Source: Pullulanibacillus camelliae
Lineage (GTDB): Bacteria > Bacillota > Bacilli > Bacillales > Sporolactobacillaceae
DNA length: 64,000 bases
Reading direction: 5' to 3'
NCBI RefSeq assembly: GCF_014642655.1
Contig: NZ_BMIR01000009.1
Coordinates: 82,124 to 146,123, forward strand
The translations under genes and the position numbers were made by a program. Numbering within the stretch: position 1 is the first letter of the stretch; every line of letters starts with the position of its first letter. Below, in pieces: positions 35,068 to 44,586 of the stretch. The notes beneath the pieces are model-generated. The model did no database searches. It saw nothing but the letters and a program-made list of their open reading frames with translations, and was not told the DNA's origin.

Positions 35068-35421
35068 ATACTAATAGAATGTATAACTTCGCTGACGCTC
35101 ATAAGTGTAACTTTTGCCTTCGCCCTCTAAGGCTTGCAGCCAACCTTAATGTGTGGTTTGGAAAAACACATCAGGGGTACCCAAAGGGTGCAACCTTAAT
35201 GTGTGATTTGGAAAAACACATCAGGGGTGCCCAAAGGGTGCAACCTTAATGTGTGGTTTGGAAAAACACATCAGGGGTGCCCAAAGGGTGCAACCTTAAT
35301 GCGTGATTTGGAAAAACACATCAGGGGTGCCCAAAGGGTGCAACCTTAATGCGTGATTAGGGAAATCACATCAGGCTGTGCTGAATGGAGCGGTGAAGTA
35401 GAAGCCAAGTTTTCTAATGTA
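35068..35421 (+). repeat. intergenic repeat family A, expanded copy A3
   Basis: It has the same ends as other A copies (AATGTATAACTTCGCTGACG at left, GAAGCCAAGTTTTCTAA at right), but the central hairpin module is present five times (see tandem array). Confidence 0.9.
35141..35390 (+). repeat. tandem array of five 50-bp units inside A3
   Basis: Units start at 35141, 35191, 35241, 35291 and 35341, each with CAACCTTAATG(T/C)GTG. Units 1-4 differ at only a few positions and the fifth is diverged. Each unit holds a small hairpin (GTGT ... ACAC type). There are no unique spacers, so this is not a CRISPR array. Confidence 0.95.
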
Positions 35422-35506
35422 AAACATTTATAGGCATTAGAATAGCAATTTTGCTGTTTTATCATAACAGTGCAGCTTCTGAGGCAGACTATGCATTGGA
35501 GGGGTC

Positions 35507-36592
35507 ATGATGAAAAAATGGACGACTTTGGATTGGATGAAAAAATTAGCCGTTTTAATTCTCATTTTCTTAAACTGCTGGTTTCTCTTAAAGTTATTTC
35601 CCTATATTCTGCATGGATTTGATTATCTCATAAGAATTTTAGCACCATTTCTGATCGCGTGTTTGATCGCCTATCTGCTACATCCCTTAATTGAGGGTTT
35701 ACATAAGCAAGGCTTGCCGAGACCACTAGCTATTTTAGTGATCTATCTTTTGTTTTTTGGTGCGGTGATCTTTGCCTGTATAAAAGGAGCACCGATCGTG
35801 ATAGAAGAGCTAAAAAGCTTTGCAAAACAAGGTCCGCATCTTCAAGAAATGTATAAGGATAATGTCAATCATATTTATTACGCTACTTCTGATTTTCCCG
35901 AAACGCTTCATGATCACTTTGATCGTATTCTTGGTTCATTAGAAAATGGTTTAAATCAGCTTGTGAAGCGCATTATCTTATGGATACAAGGTCTGTTTAA
36001 ATCCATTTTTACCATTTTGCTCATTCCGTTTATTGTCTTTTATTTATTAAAGGATTTTGCAGGAGTGAAAAATTGGTTAAATCGCCATGTGCCAACTCGA
36101 TTTAGGGATTCTGGACGAGTGCTCGCGACAGAGATTGATGAATCTTTAGGCAGTTATATCAGAGGGCAGTTACTCGTCTGTCTTGTTGTCGCCATTGTCT
36201 CTATTATCGGATTATGGATCTTGCATATTCCTTATGCCCTTCTATTGGGCATTTTCATAGGAATTACCGACATTATTCCCTACTTTGGCCCTGTGATTGG
36301 CGCTGTGCCCGCTTTGCTTGTGGCGGTGACGCTGTCTATGAAAAAAGTCATCTTTGTCTTGTTATTAATATTGATTGTACAATTCCTAGAAGGGAATATT
36401 TTTAGTCCGTTAATCGTTGGGAAAAGTGTGCATATTCACCCGATCTTTATCATGCTCGCATTAGTTATAGGCGGAGATATAGCAGGGGTTGTTGGCATGC
36501 TGATTGCTGTGCCCATCTTTGTGATTCTTCGTGTTTTTATCATCCACTTTATGAAATATCGAAAAAAAATTGACAATCAACAGGAGACATGA
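35507..36592 (+). CDS. yrrI: AI-2E-family transporter (YrrI-like)
   Basis: 361 residues with about seven membrane segments in the AI-2E (TqsA/PerM) family arrangement: LAPFLIACLIAYLLHPL near the N-terminus, a central amphipathic part (about 110-165), and a C-terminal block with GITDIIPYFGPVIGAVPA and LVIGGDIAGVVGMLIAVPI. Substrate unknown; some relatives are Na+/H+ antiporters. It precedes alaS as yrrI does in B. subtilis. GGAGGGG precedes the ATG. The alaS promoter overlaps its 3' end. Confidence 0.9.
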   Translation: MMKKWTTLDWMKKLAVLILIFLNCWFLLKLFPYILHGFDYLIRILAPFLIACLIAYLLHPLIEGLHKQGLPRPLAILVIYLLFFGAVIFACIKGAPIVIEELKSFAKQGPHLQEMYKDNVNHIYYATSDFPETLHDHFDRILGSLENGLNQLVKRIILWIQGLFKSIFTILLIPFIVFYLLKDFAGVKNWLNRHVPTRFRDSGRVLATEIDESLGSYIRGQLLVCLVVAIVSIIGLWILHIPYALLLGIFIGITDIIPYFGPVIGAVPALLVAVTLSMKKVIFVLLLILIVQFLEGNIFSPLIVGKSVHIHPIFIMLALVIGGDIAGVVGMLIAVPIFVILRVFIIHFMKYRKKIDNQQET

Positions 36593-36599
36593 CTATAAT
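36570..36599 (+). promoter_or_regulatory. strong sigma-A promoter of alaS
   Basis: Consensus TTGACA and TATAAT separated by 18 nt, overlapping the stop region of the upstream transporter gene. Confidence 0.85.
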
Positions 36600-36639
36600 C
36601 TGTGTATAAGATATGACTGTTAACGATAAATAGCGTCAA

Positions 36640-36880
36640 TACGGTGAAGGAGTTAATCATTGATCCGACCCTGACAGAAAAGGATTCCAAGGCTGAGAGA
36701 ATCCAGGTGTAACGATTGGTGAGTGCCACTCTTGAAGTGCAATTAATACCTGCCGGGGACACCCGTTATCATGTAGCTGAAGGTGATAAACCATTTCTTT
36801 AGTGGGAAATGCGTTTATAACTAGGGTGGTATCGCGTGAGATTATAGCTCTCGTCCCTGCTTGGGATGGGGGCTTTTTGC
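36640..36880 (+). promoter_or_regulatory. T-box riboswitch (alanine) upstream of alaS
   Basis: The T-box sequence AACTAGGGTGGTATCGCG lies at 36819-36836. The terminator GCTCTCGTCCC / GGGATGGGGGC (with G-U pairs) plus TTTTT lies at 36847-36877. A GCC within GAGTGCCACTC (about 36722-36732) is a candidate alanine specifier. Confidence 0.88.
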
Positions 36881-36933
36881 ATTATAACGCCTAGACTGAT
36901 CGACTCGTTAACGCTTAGAAGGAGGAAGTATGC

Positions 36934-39570
36934 ATGAAAAGGTTAAGTTCAAAACAAGTGCGGCAAATGTTTCTAGATTTTTTTAAAGAGAAGGGCCACC
37001 GTGTTGAGCCAAGTGCCTCTCTTATTCCTCATGAAGATCCAACCCTGCTTTGGATCAATAGTGGTGTGGCTACATTAAAAAAGTATTTTGATGGACGGGT
37101 GGTCCCAGAAAATCCTAGAATCGTTAATGCCCAAAAAGCGATTCGCACTAATGATATTGAAAATGTAGGATACACTGCAAGGCACCACACCTTCTTTGAA
37201 ATGTTGGGGAATTTCTCAATTGGTGATTATTTTAAAGAGGAAGCTATCACATGGGCCTGGGAATTTTTAACCAGTGACAAATGGATTGGTTTTGAACCTG
37301 AACGCTTATCAGTGACGATTCATCCAGAGGACGATGAGGCATTTGAGTTATGGCATAAAAGGATTGGTCTTCCTAAAGAGCGCATTATACGCTTAGAGGA
37401 AAACTTTTGGGACATTGGTGAGGGGCCAAGTGGACCGAATACGGAGATTTTCTATGATCGAGGCGAAGCTTATGGCAATAATCCCGATGATCCGGAGCTT
37501 TACCCGGGTGGAGAAAATGAGCGCTATCTTGAAGTGTGGAATCTCGTGTTTTCGCAGTTTAACCACAATCCAGATGGGAGCTATACACCACTTCCAAAGA
37601 AAAACATTGATACGGGAATGGGCCTTGAGCGTATGGTCTCGATTATTCAAGAGGCTAAGACCAATTTTGATACGGACTTATTCATCCCATTGATCAAGCG
37701 CATTGAAGAGATCAGTGGTGAACAGTATGGAAAGTCTACTGAAAAGGATATCGCCTTTAAAGTGATTGCTGACCATGTGCGGGCGGTCTCCTTTGCCGTT
37801 TCTGACGGTGCCTTGCCCTCGAATGAAGGTCGTGGCTATGTTCTAAGACGCCTTATCCGCCGAGCCGTCCGCTTTGCGATGGAGCTCAATATAGAAAAGC
37901 CCTTTATGTACGAGCTTGTACCGCTAATTTCTGAGATTATGGGTGAATTTTATGATGTGCTTGAAAGCAAAACGGGTCTTGTTCAGAAGATCATTCGTAC
38001 GGAAGAGGAACGCTTTCATGAAACACTCCATGACGGCTTAGCGATATTGGAGAATGTGATTGAAAAGGCAGCAGCGGCTGGAGAAACGGTGATTGCCGGT
38101 GCAGATGTGTTTAAGCTATATGATACCTTCGGCTTCCCAGTTGAGTTGACAGAGGAATATGCCGAAAAAGCTGGTTTAGTTATCGATCATGACGGCTTTG
38201 AAAAGGAATTGGCAGCTCAGCGGGAAAGAGCGAGACAGGCCCGGCAAACAACAGATTCTATGCAGGTACAGGATGATACGCTGCGCGATATCACGGTGGC
38301 CAGTGATTTTGTGGGCTACTCTGAGCATGAAGTGTCTTCAACGGTTTCAGTCATTGTCAAAGGCAATGACCTTGTCGATTTCGCTCAGACAGGTGATGAG
38401 ATCAAAGTGATTTTAGACGTCACCCCTTTTTATGCGGAAAGCGGTGGACAAATTGCTGATAAAGGCATGCTGACGAATCAAGACACCGAGCTGCTTGTTC
38501 AAGAGGTCAAAAAGGCACCTAACGGTCAGCATTTGCACACTGTTCTTGTAAATAAAGGTCATGTCAAAAAAGGCGATGTCTTTGTTGCAACCGTCCAATC
38601 TGAACGCAGAGCGGACACAGAAAAGAATCATACCGCTACTCATCTCCTGCATCAAGCTTTGAAAGATGTTCTTGGCACGCACGTCAATCAAGCAGGGTCC
38701 TTAGTCGCTCCAGAAAGACTTCGATTTGACTTTACTCATTTTGACAAAGTCAATGATGAGGAGCTTGCTCGAGTTGAAGAGATTGTCAATCAAAAGATAT
38801 GGGCCAAGCTGCCTGTTAACATTTTTCAAAAAAATATTGCTGAAGCGAAAGCGATGGGGGCAATGGCGCTATTTGGTGAAAAATACGGCGACATCGTTCG
38901 GGTCGTTCAAATCGGGGATTACAGCTTGGAGCTTTGTGGCGGTTGCCATGTGGCGAATACGTCTGAAATCGGCTTGTTTAAAATCGTAGCGGAAGCAGGA
39001 ATCGGTGCAGGCACGCGTCGTATTGAAGCTGTAACAGGGAAAGCAGCCTTTACATTGCTCAATGAGCGTCTCAAGGATCTTCAGCATATCGCTTCCTTGT
39101 TAAAAACGACGATTGACGGTATTCCCGATCGAATTGAAGGATTATCTCAGCAAATTCATCAATTGGAAAAGGAAAAAGAGTCCTTAACAGCGAAATTAGG
39201 TAATACAGAGCTCAACGACATCAAACAGTCTATTAAAAAGATAGAAGGTGTTTCGGTTGTCGCGCGTAAAATTGAGGGTCAAGATATGAATGGATTGCGT
39301 GCCATGGTTGATAAAATTAAAGAGCAGCTGCAGTCCGTTGTGGTTGTGCTGGCTTCTGTTAGTGGCGAAAAGGTCAATATTGCCAGCGGGGTGACGGATG
39401 ATCTCGTTAAAAAAGGCTATCATGCAGGTAAGTTAGTGAAGGAAGTTGCGACACGTTGTGGTGGCGGTGGCGGTGGACGCCCAGATATGGCACAAGCTGG
39501 TGGTAAGAATCCCCAAGCGCTTGACAATGCGCTTCATTATGTAGAACAATGGGTGTCAGAGCAGTCCTAA
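36934..39570 (+). CDS. alaS: alanyl-tRNA synthetase
   Basis: Class II synthetase of 878 residues. It has an N-terminal catalytic domain with motif 2 in [19 protein letters not shown] and motif 3 in [10 protein letters not shown]. The editing domain zinc ligands are in [11 protein letters not shown] and [13 protein letters not shown]. The C-terminal DHHA1 domain has the glycine-rich [23 protein letters not shown] precedes the ATG. Full length. Confidence 0.97.
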   Translation: MKRLSSKQVRQMFLDFFKEKGHRVEPSASLIPHEDPTLLWINSGVATLKKYFDGRVVPENPRIVNAQKAIRTNDIENVGYTARHHTFFEMLGNFSIGDYFKEEAITWAWEFLTSDKWIGFEPERLSVTIHPEDDEAFELWHKRIGLPKERIIRLEENFWDIGEGPSGPNTEIFYDRGEAYGNNPDDPELYPGGENERYLEVWNLVFSQFNHNPDGSYTPLPKKNIDTGMGLERMVSIIQEAKTNFDTDLFIPLIKRIEEISGEQYGKSTEKDIAFKVIADHVRAVSFAVSDGALPSNEGRGYVLRRLIRRAVRFAMELNIEKPFMYELVPLISEIMGEFYDVLESKTGLVQKIIRTEEERFHETLHDGLAILENVIEKAAAAGETVIAGADVFKLYDTFGFPVELTEEYAEKAGLVIDHDGFEKELAAQRERARQARQTTDSMQVQDDTLRDITVASDFVGYSEHEVSSTVSVIVKGNDLVDFAQTGDEIKVILDVTPFYAESGGQIADKGMLTNQDTELLVQEVKKAPNGQHLHTVLVNKGHVKKGDVFVATVQSERRADTEKNHTATHLLHQALKDVLGTHVNQAGSLVAPERLRFDFTHFDKVNDEELARVEEIVNQKIWAKLPVNIFQKNIAEAKAMGAMALFGEKYGDIVRVVQIGDYSLELCGGCHVANTSEIGLFKIVAEAGIGAGTRRIEAVTGKAAFTLLNERLKDLQHIASLLKTTIDGIPDRIEGLSQQIHQLEKEKESLTAKLGNTELNDIKQSIKKIEGVSVVARKIEGQDMNGLRAMVDKIKEQLQSVVVVLASVSGEKVNIASGVTDDLVKKGYHAGKLVKEVATRCGGGGGGRPDMAQAGGKNPQALDNALHYVEQWVSEQS

Positions 39571-39597
39571 TTATTCCAAGATGAGGGGGGACCCGAA

Positions 39598-39861
39598 ATG
39601 GACAAAACAATGCAATTTAAATTCTTTGATGAACCTGATCGCAATGATGTCAAAGATGTCTTATTAAAGGTTCATCAAGCTTTACAGGATAAGGGATATA
39701 ATCCGATCAATCAAATCGTTGGTTATTTATTGTCAGGTGATCCAGCTTATATTCCCCGCCATCAGGATGCTCGTAATCTCATTCGTAAAATTGAACGCGA
39801 TGAGATTATTGAAGAGCTAGTGACGACTTATTTAGAGAAGCATCGCGAGGAAGATCTATGA
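39598..39861 (+). CDS. yrzL: IreB-family regulatory phosphoprotein (YrzL)
   Basis: 87 residues of the UPF0297 family ([46 protein letters not shown]). IreB of enterococci is phosphorylated by the Ser/Thr kinase IreK and affects cephalosporin resistance. The alaS-yrzL-ruvX-yrzB order is conserved in Firmicutes. GAGGGGGG upstream. Overlaps ruvX by 4 nt. Confidence 0.94.
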   Translation: MDKTMQFKFFDEPDRNDVKDVLLKVHQALQDKGYNPINQIVGYLLSGDPAYIPRHQDARNLIRKIERDEIIEELVTTYLEKHREEDL

Positions 39862-40292
39862 GAGTGATGGGGCTCGATTACGGAACGAAAACCGTAGGCA
39901 TTGCGATCAGTGATGCACTAGGGCTGACAGCTCAAGGTATTGAAACCATTCATTATGAGCAGCATAAGAGACATGTGCTTTATAATCGAATTGGTGAATT
40001 GGCTGAGGCCTATGACGTCTCTCGTTTTGTTGTCGGACTTCCAAAAAATATGAATGGCACCATTGGTGAACGTGGAGAGGCTTGCCAACACTTTGCGAAA
40101 CAAATAAGTGAGCGCTTTGGCAAGCCCGTTGAGATGTATGACGAACGCTTGACAACCATGGCTGCCGAGAGAATATTAATCGAGGCGGATGTCAGTCGTA
40201 AAAAGAGAAAAAAGGTCATTGATAAAGCCGCTGCTGTATTAATTTTGCAAGGGTATTTAGATCGTAATGGAAATGGAGTGTCGCTAGAATGA
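39858..40292 (+). CDS. ruvX: Holliday junction resolvase-like RuvX/YqgF
   Basis: 144 residues with an RNase H-like fold: [15 protein letters not shown] (first acidic residue), [30 protein letters not shown] and [14 protein letters not shown]. The enzyme processes the 5' end of pre-16S rRNA; the recombination role is less certain. Start codon overlaps yrzL and stop overlaps yrzB. Confidence 0.95.
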   Translation: MRVMGLDYGTKTVGIAISDALGLTAQGIETIHYEQHKRHVLYNRIGELAEAYDVSRFVVGLPKNMNGTIGERGEACQHFAKQISERFGKPVEMYDERLTTMAAERILIEADVSRKKRKKVIDKAAAVLILQGYLDRNGNGVSLE

Positions 40293-40582
40293 CGCATACA
40301 CATGATGAAGATCAAGAGCGTATCATAATTCCAGACGAAGAGGGTGAAGAGCATCTCTTTGATATTCTCTTTACCTTTGATGTTGACGAAACTGGAAAAT
40401 CCTATATGGTTGTTCAGCCTGTAGAATCCTCTGAAGAGGATGAGGAGGATGAGGCCGAGGTATTCGGTTTCAGATATGAAGATGTCGACGGCGAATTCAA
40501 TCTTTACCCGATTGAAACGGACGAGGAATGGGACATTGTTGAGGAAATGTTAAATACCTTTGCTGACAATGAAGACCTTTAG
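40289..40582 (+). CDS. yrzB: DUF1292 protein (YrzB-like)
   Basis: 97 residues, very acidic, with the DUF1292 pattern ([50 protein letters not shown]). Function unknown, always near ruvX. Translationally coupled to it through an ATGA overlap. A terminator follows. Confidence 0.92.
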   Translation: MTHTHDEDQERIIIPDEEGEEHLFDILFTFDVDETGKSYMVVQPVESSEEDEEDEAEVFGFRYEDVDGEFNLYPIETDEEWDIVEEMLNTFADNEDL

Positions 40583-40607
40583 ACGAATATAAATTTACAG
40601 ATAGACA

Positions 40608-40636
40608 CAAGGCTCCCTTATTCGGGGAGCTTTTTG
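40608..40636 (+). terminator. terminator of the alaS-yrzB operon
   Basis: GGCTCCC / GGGGAGC stem, 6-nt loop, T5. Confidence 0.8.
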
Positions 40637-40764
40637 GTTGCCTTGCTTATACGTTTTGGAGTGCAGATGTCTTTTTTTAGGTGCTACCTTTTATACCCTG
40701 GCAATGGGAATGATAAAGGAAGGAAAGAAAAAAGACGAAAATTGTAATATTCTCTCAAGATTCC

Positions 40765-40792
40765 TCGACTTTTTACTATCTTATAGTATAAT
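40765..40792 (+). promoter_or_regulatory. promoter of mltG
   Basis: TCGACT, 16-nt spacer, TATAAT, 30 nt before the start codon. Confidence 0.6.
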
Positions 40793-40821
40793 GGATTAGG
40801 AAATTGAAAGGGGCGTTCTTA

Positions 40822-41961
40822 TTGGGAGAATCACAAGACCAATTCAACAAGCTAAAGGAGCGGGCGAATGAAGCGCAGCTTGTGAGAAAAATTGTCTTTA
40901 TCATCGTCATCGCGCTCGCGATTATTATTATAGGCGGCATCACTTTCATTTTTTATTATATTCATCATTCTTTAGCCCCAGTGAGTTCTTCTAGTGATAA
41001 AAAAATTGTCGTTGCGATTCCAAGTGGAACTTCGGTTGAGGGAATTGGAGATCTGCTAGAATCCAAAGGACTTATTCATAGTAGTCCAGTTTTTCGCTAT
41101 TATGCTAAATATAAAAATCAAACCGATTTTAAAGCGGGAATCTACCAGTTTTCTCCCTCAATGTCTGTTAAGGATGTCATTCAGAAAATGGAGAATGGCG
41201 ATGTCGACCGTCAAGCAGCACTAACTGTTGTGATACCAGAAGGCTTTACCGTTTCCCAAATTACAGAGCGGATTGCTAAAAAAACGGGGATGAGTACTAA
41301 AGCAATCCATGACAAGCTGACAAATCGCGATTATATTAAGACGCATTACATGAAGAAATATCCTTTCTTAAAGGATGCCATTTTAGATAAAAAGATTAAA
41401 TCACCATTGGAAGGCTATCTGTTCCCTGCGACATATGGCTATGATAAGAAAAAGCCGAATTTGGATACCATCATTGATAAAATGTTGGATAAGACCCAGA
41501 CGATATTGAATAAATATCAAAAACAGATCAATACTAATTCTTTAGGTTCGGTGCATAAGATTCTAACCATGGCATCTATCGTAGAACGAGAAGCAAGTCA
41601 GCCAGAGGATCGTCAAAAGGTAGCGGGAGTGTTTTATAACCGCATCAATAAAGGCATGCCTTTACAGAGTGATATCACGGTGCTATACGCCTTAGGAAGC
41701 TCAAAACAGAAGGTAACCTACAAGGATACAGAAGTGAGCTCACCATATAACACATATCATCAAAAGGGCTTGCCAATTGGCCCGATCAATAACCCGAGTG
41801 AGGCTTCCATCAGTGCTGTTCTGAATCCAGCAGATATTTCAGATTTGTATTTTTATGCGCGGCCAAATGGCAAAATTATTTATACTAAAACACTTGCAGA
41901 ACACGATAAAGTGGTGAATAAGTATAAGCATGAATGGGATAACGTCAAAAAAGAGGAGTAG
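40822..41961 (+). CDS. mltG: endolytic transglycosylase MltG
   Basis: Cleaves nascent glycan strands and sets their length in peptidoglycan synthesis. 379 residues starting at TTG 40822, 8 nt after AAAGGGG. Cytoplasmic N-terminus, one membrane segment (about 22-48), LysM-like subdomain, then the YceG domain with ASIVEREAS (catalytic Glu) and LQSDITVLYALG, YNTYHQKGLPIGPINNP. B. subtilis yrrL is followed by yrrM-N-O, all missing here. Confidence 0.94.
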   Translation: MGESQDQFNKLKERANEAQLVRKIVFIIVIALAIIIIGGITFIFYYIHHSLAPVSSSSDKKIVVAIPSGTSVEGIGDLLESKGLIHSSPVFRYYAKYKNQTDFKAGIYQFSPSMSVKDVIQKMENGDVDRQAALTVVIPEGFTVSQITERIAKKTGMSTKAIHDKLTNRDYIKTHYMKKYPFLKDAILDKKIKSPLEGYLFPATYGYDKKKPNLDTIIDKMLDKTQTILNKYQKQINTNSLGSVHKILTMASIVEREASQPEDRQKVAGVFYNRINKGMPLQSDITVLYALGSSKQKVTYKDTEVSSPYNTYHQKGLPIGPINNPSEASISAVLNPADISDLYFYARPNGKIIYTKTLAEHDKVVNKYKHEWDNVKKEE

Positions 41962-42109
41962 CGTTTGCTCCTCTTTTCCCTGTATAATCTGTATAAATTG
42001 AAGTCACATACAAGATGAGGCGGTAATCATAGTGCAGGTTTTGATTGTCATTTTCGGATGATTCGACGCATTTAAAAGCACAAGCATTTGTAAGAAGGGA
42101 TTAAATCGC

Positions 42110-42760
42110 ATGTCAAAAAAGCCAATTATTATAGGAGTTGCCGGTGGCTCTGGATCTGGGAAAACCACTGTAGCTAATGAGATCTCAAGGAGCTTTCCCA
42201 ATCAATCTATTGCTTTAATTGAACAAGATGCTTATTATAAAGCACATGATGAGAAATCGATGGAGGAGCGGCAGAAAATCAATTATGACCATCCACTTGC
42301 TTTTGATCATGATCTATTAATCGAGCATTTAATTAAGCTAAAGAATTTTGAACCTATTGAAAAGCCAGTATATGACTATACAGTTCACACGAGATCTGAT
42401 AAAATAATCCCTATCGAACCAAAAGATGTCATCATTTTAGAAGGCATTCTCATATTAGAGGATGAGCGATTGCGTGACCTGATGGACATTAAGGTGTATG
42501 TGGATACCGATTCGGATCTTCGCATTATTCGTCGATTGATAAGGGATACGAGTGATCGCGGACGAACAATGGATTCTGTTATTGATCAGTACATCACAGT
42601 AGTACGTCCAATGCATAATCAATTTATTGAACCGACAAAGCGCTATGCAGATATCATTATTCCTGAAGGTGGACAGAATGTTGTTGCCATTGATTTGATG
42701 GTGACAAAAATCCGTTCCATTTTGGAAGGAATTAATGACAAGTCTATAGAAGTAAATTAG
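42110..42760 (+). CDS. udk: uridine kinase
   Basis: Phosphorylates uridine and cytidine. 216 residues, P-loop [12 protein letters not shown] near the N-terminus, [15 protein letters not shown] and [12 protein letters not shown] for nucleoside binding, [21 protein letters not shown] lid. AGAAGGGA lies about 10 nt upstream. Confidence 0.96.
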   Translation: MSKKPIIIGVAGGSGSGKTTVANEISRSFPNQSIALIEQDAYYKAHDEKSMEERQKINYDHPLAFDHDLLIEHLIKLKNFEPIEKPVYDYTVHTRSDKIIPIEPKDVIILEGILILEDERLRDLMDIKVYVDTDSDLRIIRRLIRDTSDRGRTMDSVIDQYITVVRPMHNQFIEPTKRYADIIIPEGGQNVVAIDLMVTKIRSILEGINDKSIEVN

Positions 42761-42810
42761 TCAAACGCTTACTATAAGTTGTGTTGATAATAAAGAGGGA
42801 GTGTGTCACT

Positions 42811-43287
42811 TTGGTCGAGGAAAAGAAACATTATATGACAGCTGAAGGAAAAGAAAAGTTAGAAAAGGAACTGGATTATCTTAAAGTTGAACGGAGAAAA
42901 GAAGTTGTTGAACGGATAAAGGTTGCGCGTAGCTTTGGTGACTTGTCTGAGAACTCTGAGTACGATGCGGCTAAGGACGAACAAGCCTTTGTTGAATCGC
43001 GCATTCAGCAATTAGAACAAATGATCCGCAATAGCGTCATCATTGAAGAGGATGCTTCTAATCCTGATGTCGTTGGCATTGGGAAATCAGTCACGTTCCA
43101 AGAGCTACCTGATGGTGATATGGAAACCTATAAAATTGTTGGTAGTGCGGAATCCGATCCTTTTGAAGGTAAAATCTCCAACGATTCACCGATGGCTAAA
43201 AGCCTCATTGGTCGTAGCATTGGTGAAGAAGTCACGGTCCCAACACCAGGAGGAGACCTGCTCGTTAAAATCGTTGAGGTCAACTAA
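42811..43287 (+). CDS. greA: transcription elongation factor GreA
   Basis: Reactivates backtracked RNA polymerase by stimulating transcript cleavage. 158 residues from TTG 42811 (GAGGGAG upstream). N-terminal coiled coil (about 10-80) with the tip acidic residues in [16 protein letters not shown]-terminal FKBP-like domain ([37 protein letters not shown]). Terminator follows. Confidence 0.96.
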   Translation: MVEEKKHYMTAEGKEKLEKELDYLKVERRKEVVERIKVARSFGDLSENSEYDAAKDEQAFVESRIQQLEQMIRNSVIIEEDASNPDVVGIGKSVTFQELPDGDMETYKIVGSAESDPFEGKISNDSPMAKSLIGRSIGEEVTVPTPGGDLLVKIVEVN

Positions 43288-43296
43288 ATGATACAA

Positions 43297-43328
43297 AAAA
43301 GCATCGCCAAGCGGCGATGCTTTTTTAA
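43297..43328 (+). terminator. terminator after greA
   Basis: AAAAGCATCGCC / GGCGATGCTTTT with AAGC loop and T6. Confidence 0.9.
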
Positions 43329-43623
43329 AAGGATCAGAAACCACCGTGGCTTCACATTCGCGTCGCCATCCTCTACCATGAAACTTTTGATAAGCGTGTA
43401 TGTCTTCGCTCAGTATTGACAAGACGCTATAGGTTCTACTAGATGAAAGACGTTTGTTTTCATACAAAAGCCTAGATTAGTTATAGAAATTCCTAAAACA
43501 CAGTAAAAAGGCTTATCTATCAAGTGCTTTATTCTGAATTTCAACGCATCAACTAAATGAAAAAAATCCGTCTCTGATAAGGTTAAAACATCGACGAAAT
43601 AACCATCAGAAAGGCTTCTTATA

Positions 43624-44055
43624 ATGGCTTCTTTACCGCAAATAACGCTTGATTTCACTCGTAGAATTAAATTGTCAAATGATAGAGGTTCACTCTCCTC
43701 TGATACCGGCGAGTTCTTATTTCGAGAATTTGACGAAAAAGTGGGTTTCTCCCAACCTTTGATTCAATACCTAAAACTAAAGGATGAAAGGCGTTACTTT
43801 GCTCATGCGAATGAACAGCTGATTCACCAAAAACTCTATTAAATGATCGCCGGGTATTCCGAAGATGACGCGGCTGATCAATCTAGAGGGATAAAAGACG
43901 ATGCCAATCCAAACGATACGGACAAAGATGATTAAAGTCGCTAGTAAATTAGTGAAATCCGGGCGATCTTTGTCCTTCAAATGACCTTCCAGCTTCGTGT
44001 ATCAAGCATTTTTTTGGGAAATACTACAGCGCATCCAAAGGATAAAACTCGAGTG
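43624..44055 (+). pseudogene. internally deleted IS1380-type transposase
   Basis: The first ~73 codons encode MASLPQITLDFTRRIKLSND ... and FDEKVGFSQPLIQYLKLKDE, the N-terminus of IS1380-family transposases. After a stop codon the frame continues with MIAGYSEDDAADQ and then jumps to a C-terminal part. That part is MPIQTIRTKMIKVASKLVKS (43899-43958), then, after a further frame change, SFVYQAFFWEILQRIQRI. The central ~300 codons with the DDE catalytic domain are missing. About 160 bp upstream (43460-43623) look like the 5' non-coding end of the element. Non-functional remnant. Confidence 0.7.
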
Positions 44056-44376
44056 ATTGGAGCGGAAGGTGCGAGGCTCCAACGGGAACAGCACGTGTCC
44101 GAAGATCCACTTAGGAAAACAGATCGTCCATTCCCAAGTGAGCTGAGGCCGTGCCCGTGGAAAGCGAGCATCCTGGAGCGGAAATCACCTACCCATGCTA
44201 TACCCAATTTCAGCATTTATTTTCGCGCCAAGGGAGAAGTATGCCTAAAAACAGATAACTTTTTAGTTCGCGATCCTTTTATTGCTTCATCGCAGTGACT
44301 TTCTTAATATGCTTCCTAATATAGTTTGGTCTTGAACTGAAATCTCGTTTTTCTTTGAAGTATGAATAAATCAGGA
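44056..44376 (-). repeat. intergenic repeat family D, copy D2 (reverse)
   Basis: Reverse complement of 51904-52230 with few mismatches, for example GGATCTTCGGACACGTGCTG and GGTGATTTCCGCTCCAGGAT in both. It starts where the IS1380 remnant ends. Confidence 0.92.
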
Positions 44377-44440
44377 AAAAGTATAAAATTTCTGATCACG
44401 AAGGGCGGTGCCCGTTTCCACTCCAGGTTAAGGAGATCAA
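44374..44440 (+). repeat. truncated family B copy (B4)
   Basis: AAAGTATAAAATTTCTGATCACGA and CCACTCCAGG match the start of B1-B3; the rest is missing. The remaining 140 nt to pbpI hold no clear feature. Confidence 0.7.
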
Positions 44441-44586
44441 CAGCCGAGCTGGCAGCGTGCCATTATAAGTTCTCACTAGGTGCTGTTTTCTTTTCAGGAT
44501 ATATACTGTAACGGTTCGTCTTTCTCCATTTCCCTTGTTTATAGTGATATCGATCGGTCAACACTAGAGGCAAGGTGGTGGGAGTG

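Noticed and set aside
35141..35390. CRISPR array
   Set aside because: The 50-bp units are contiguous with no unique spacers, and no cas genes are present.
43624..43842. Functional 72-aa protein
   Set aside because: It is only the N-terminus of an IS1380-type transposase whose remainder is deleted.
43980..44300. 105-codon frame with a start in the IS remnant
   Set aside because: It joins the transposase C-terminal fragment to repeat D2 by chance.
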